Assembly (NCBI GenBank): GCA_029098225.1
Contig: JAQXNX010000032.1
Coordinates: 1 to 64,000, forward strand
Source of the DNA: Spirochaetales bacterium
Lineage (GTDB): Bacteria; Spirochaetota; Spirochaetia; Treponematales; Treponemataceae
Length of the DNA: 64,000 bases
Direction of reading: 5' to 3'
Below are positions 62,588 through 64,000 of the stretch, one piece after another. The position numbers and the translations under genes were made by a program. The number at the start of each line of letters is the position of its first letter. The first letter of the stretch is position 1. Below the pieces are notes generated by a model. The model saw only the letters and a list, made by a program, of their open reading frames with translations. It was not told the DNA's origin and made no database searches.

Positions 62588-63481
62588 ATGAATTTCTATT
62601 ACATAAGTTATGCATTGAATTTAGCAGCTCTTTACATGATTGCAGGAATTGGTTCCAGCTTTTCCATAAAATCAGGCGATTTAAATATTGGCGGTGAAGG
62701 TCAGATTTATATTGGTGGCTTTGTTTGCGCTGTAATTTTGAATTACTTAAAAAATCTTCCATCTATTTTTGCTCTATTTATGGCAATTTTCTGTTCAATG
62801 CTAGTAGCAGGAATTCTTATGCTTTTCTGCGCTCTATTAAAAAAAATAAAAGGTGCTGTAATTTTATTAACATCTTATATAGTTTCTGCTGCCATTATTC
62901 CTCTGGTTGATGGCTTAATAGCCGGCCCCTTCCGGGGAAACAGCAATAATCTTTTATCTACAGAATATATCAATGAAAAATTCAGATTCATTTCGATTTT
63001 AAAACCAGGTCCTTTAAATATATCTTTTTTTATTGCAATTATTTTCTGTATTCTTGCCGGATTAGTAATTTATAAATCTTCTTACGGAAGACAATTATGC
63101 ATTTATGGAATCTCCGAAGAATATTCTAAATTTTCAAGCTTTAATACAACAAGACTTTCCTTTTCTTCTGCATTTGCAAGCGGAGCTTTTCATGGACTTT
63201 GCGGAGCCTTTGCCATATGCGGAACATATTATACCTGCCACAATGGATTCTATATTTCCATGGGATGGAACGCGCTTACATGTGCATTAATTGCAAGAAG
63301 CAATCCATTCTTATTATTTCCAACTTCTCTTTTTATGAGTTTTATGGTTACATATGCAAACCGCTACGCTCTTTATCATAATTTTTCTTTTGATATGAGC
63401 AGTCTCATTCAATCATTATTTTTATTATTAATCGCTTTTCCGATTTTTTCAGAAGGCAAAAAAAGGATAACTTCAAAATGA
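62588..63481 (+). CDS. BMP-type ABC permease subunit 1
   Basis: 297 residues, about eight membrane helices. Contains GIGSSFSIKSGDLNIGGEGQIYIGG, a typical opening of the BPD_transp_2 permeases (NUIA/NupP-like), and the coupling segment GAFHGLCGAFAICGT. Pairs with the second permease, which starts in its stop codon (ATGA). Part of the nucleoside uptake operon. Confidence 0.9.
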   Translation: MNFYYISYALNLAALYMIAGIGSSFSIKSGDLNIGGEGQIYIGGFVCAVILNYLKNLPSIFALFMAIFCSMLVAGILMLFCALLKKIKGAVILLTSYIVSAAIIPLVDGLIAGPFRGNSNNLLSTEYINEKFRFISILKPGPLNISFFIAIIFCILAGLVIYKSSYGRQLCIYGISEEYSKFSSFNTTRLSFSSAFASGAFHGLCGAFAICGTYYTCHNGFYISMGWNALTCALIARSNPFLLFPTSLFMSFMVTYANRYALYHNFSFDMSSLIQSLFLLLIAFPIFSEGKKRITSK

Positions 63482-64000
63482 TTTTTCACATTCTTTCTTT
63501 TTCATGTCCTTTATTACTCTGCTCTATGGGCGCACTTTTTAGTGAATTTGCCGGCTGTCTGGCTTTATTTCTTGACGGACTGATTACTTTTTCTGGTTTT
63601 ACAACTTATTCATTTACACTGCTTACTCATTCTTTTGTGCTTGGAACAATTCTTTCATTAACGCTTTCGCTTATCCTTATTTTTATGTTTGCCCTGATTA
63701 TAGAAAAGTTTAAAGCTAACAGGTTTATAGCTGCACTGGCCTTGAATCTGTTTTTTTCTGCATTAACAAGTTTATTTTCTTCCCTGATTTATAAAACCCG
63801 CGGTGTTCTTTCTTCTGAATTATTTAATTTTAATATTGCTAATACAAGAATATTTACAATATCAATTTCTATAATTCTTCTTACACTTGCTGTTTTATTT
63901 TTGAGTTTTACAAAAACCGGATTATACATAAGAATTACAGGAAGCGACAGCGATGTTCTTCTTGCAAAAGGGATTTCTCCTGCTTTTACAAGAATTCTTT
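63478..64000 (+). CDS. BMP-type ABC permease subunit 2, truncated by window edge
   Basis: ATG 63478 overlaps the previous TGA. The 174 visible residues hold several membrane helices and the words PLLLCSMGALFSEFAG, FIAALALNLFFSAL and FTKTGLYIRITGSDSDVLLAKG, the last like the GLRIRAVGENP coupling segment of NupQ-type permeases. The end lies beyond the right edge. Confidence 0.85.
   Translation, partial: MIFHILSFSCPLLLCSMGALFSEFAGCLALFLDGLITFSGFTTYSFTLLTHSFVLGTILSLTLSLILIFMFALIIEKFKANRFIAALALNLFFSALTSLFSSLIYKTRGVLSSELFNFNIANTRIFTISISIILLTLAVLFLSFTKTGLYIRITGSDSDVLLAKGISPAFTRIL

Overview
This 64 kb window is AT-rich chromosomal DNA of a spirochaete, most likely a host-associated Treponema. Gene content supports this: a TmpC/PnrA-type purine-nucleoside-binding lipoprotein with its ABC genes, a DUF5312-like protein known mainly from spirochaetes, several signal-peptide proteins that end in outer-membrane beta-strands, hflK/hflC, and a DUF4015-type putative glycoside hydrolase. 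No genus-level marker was compared by search, so the assignment is an inference.

Region 1 (1-9.8 kb, all on the minus strand) is an accessory island of small exported proteins. Its centre is two proteins (3446-3955 and 5142-6416) that share an almost identical 33-residue N-terminus ending in ELTEEEMYLVNGG, a textbook double-glycine leader, followed by Ser/Thr/Gln-rich linkers and different C-termini. The longer one ends in a DUF4329-like domain with a JAMM-like HxH...SxxD pattern. Around them lie duplicated, partly recombined genes: two discoidin-like glycan-binding proteins, three related small exported proteins, a chimeric truncated gene, an orphan toxin-like tail, and a fragment of a GH24 (T4-type) lysozyme. 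I read this as a polymorphic effector/immunity locus that uses a double-glycine leader instead of a classical N-terminal trafficking domain.

Region 2 (9.8-11.9 kb) holds a small DUF4258/YgiT-type toxin-antitoxin pair, a hypothetical exported protein and a striking set of palindromic repeats: hairpins with unrelated stems but a recurring loop, and an exact 111-bp tandem array of five copies. A related-looking GC-rich block is inserted in frame in the neighbouring mnmE gene.

Region 3 (11.9-36.4 kb) is core and envelope: mnmE; a beta-propeller/glycoside hydrolase-like protein; a run of HD-GYP-like, barrel and giant Ig-array surface proteins that probably form one transcription unit; cobB; a metallopeptidase-like barrel protein; an ABC-2 type exporter pair; an acyl-ACP thioesterase; an NlpC/P60 hydrolase; a GH43 lipoprotein behind a LacI-like operator; and prfA.

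Region 4 (36.4-50.2 kb) has a heterodimeric ABC exporter, a DUF4230 protein, hflK-hflC with a pseudokinase-like partner, a biotin-dependent carboxyltransferase subunit with its own strong promoter and terminator, DUF5312, an M48 lipoprotein, and a tRNA-Gln/tRNA-Glu unit with a damaged tRNA remnant.

Region 5 (50.2-64 kb) has a SPOR protein, an outer-membrane-like protein with a heptapeptide repeat, fusA, a methyl-accepting chemotaxis protein, a RecA-fold NTPase, a MarR regulator and a nucleoside (BMP-type) ABC uptake operon cut by the right edge. A perfect 18-bp palindrome in the BMP promoter and a 37-bp repeat array before the ATPase gene suggest dedicated regulation.
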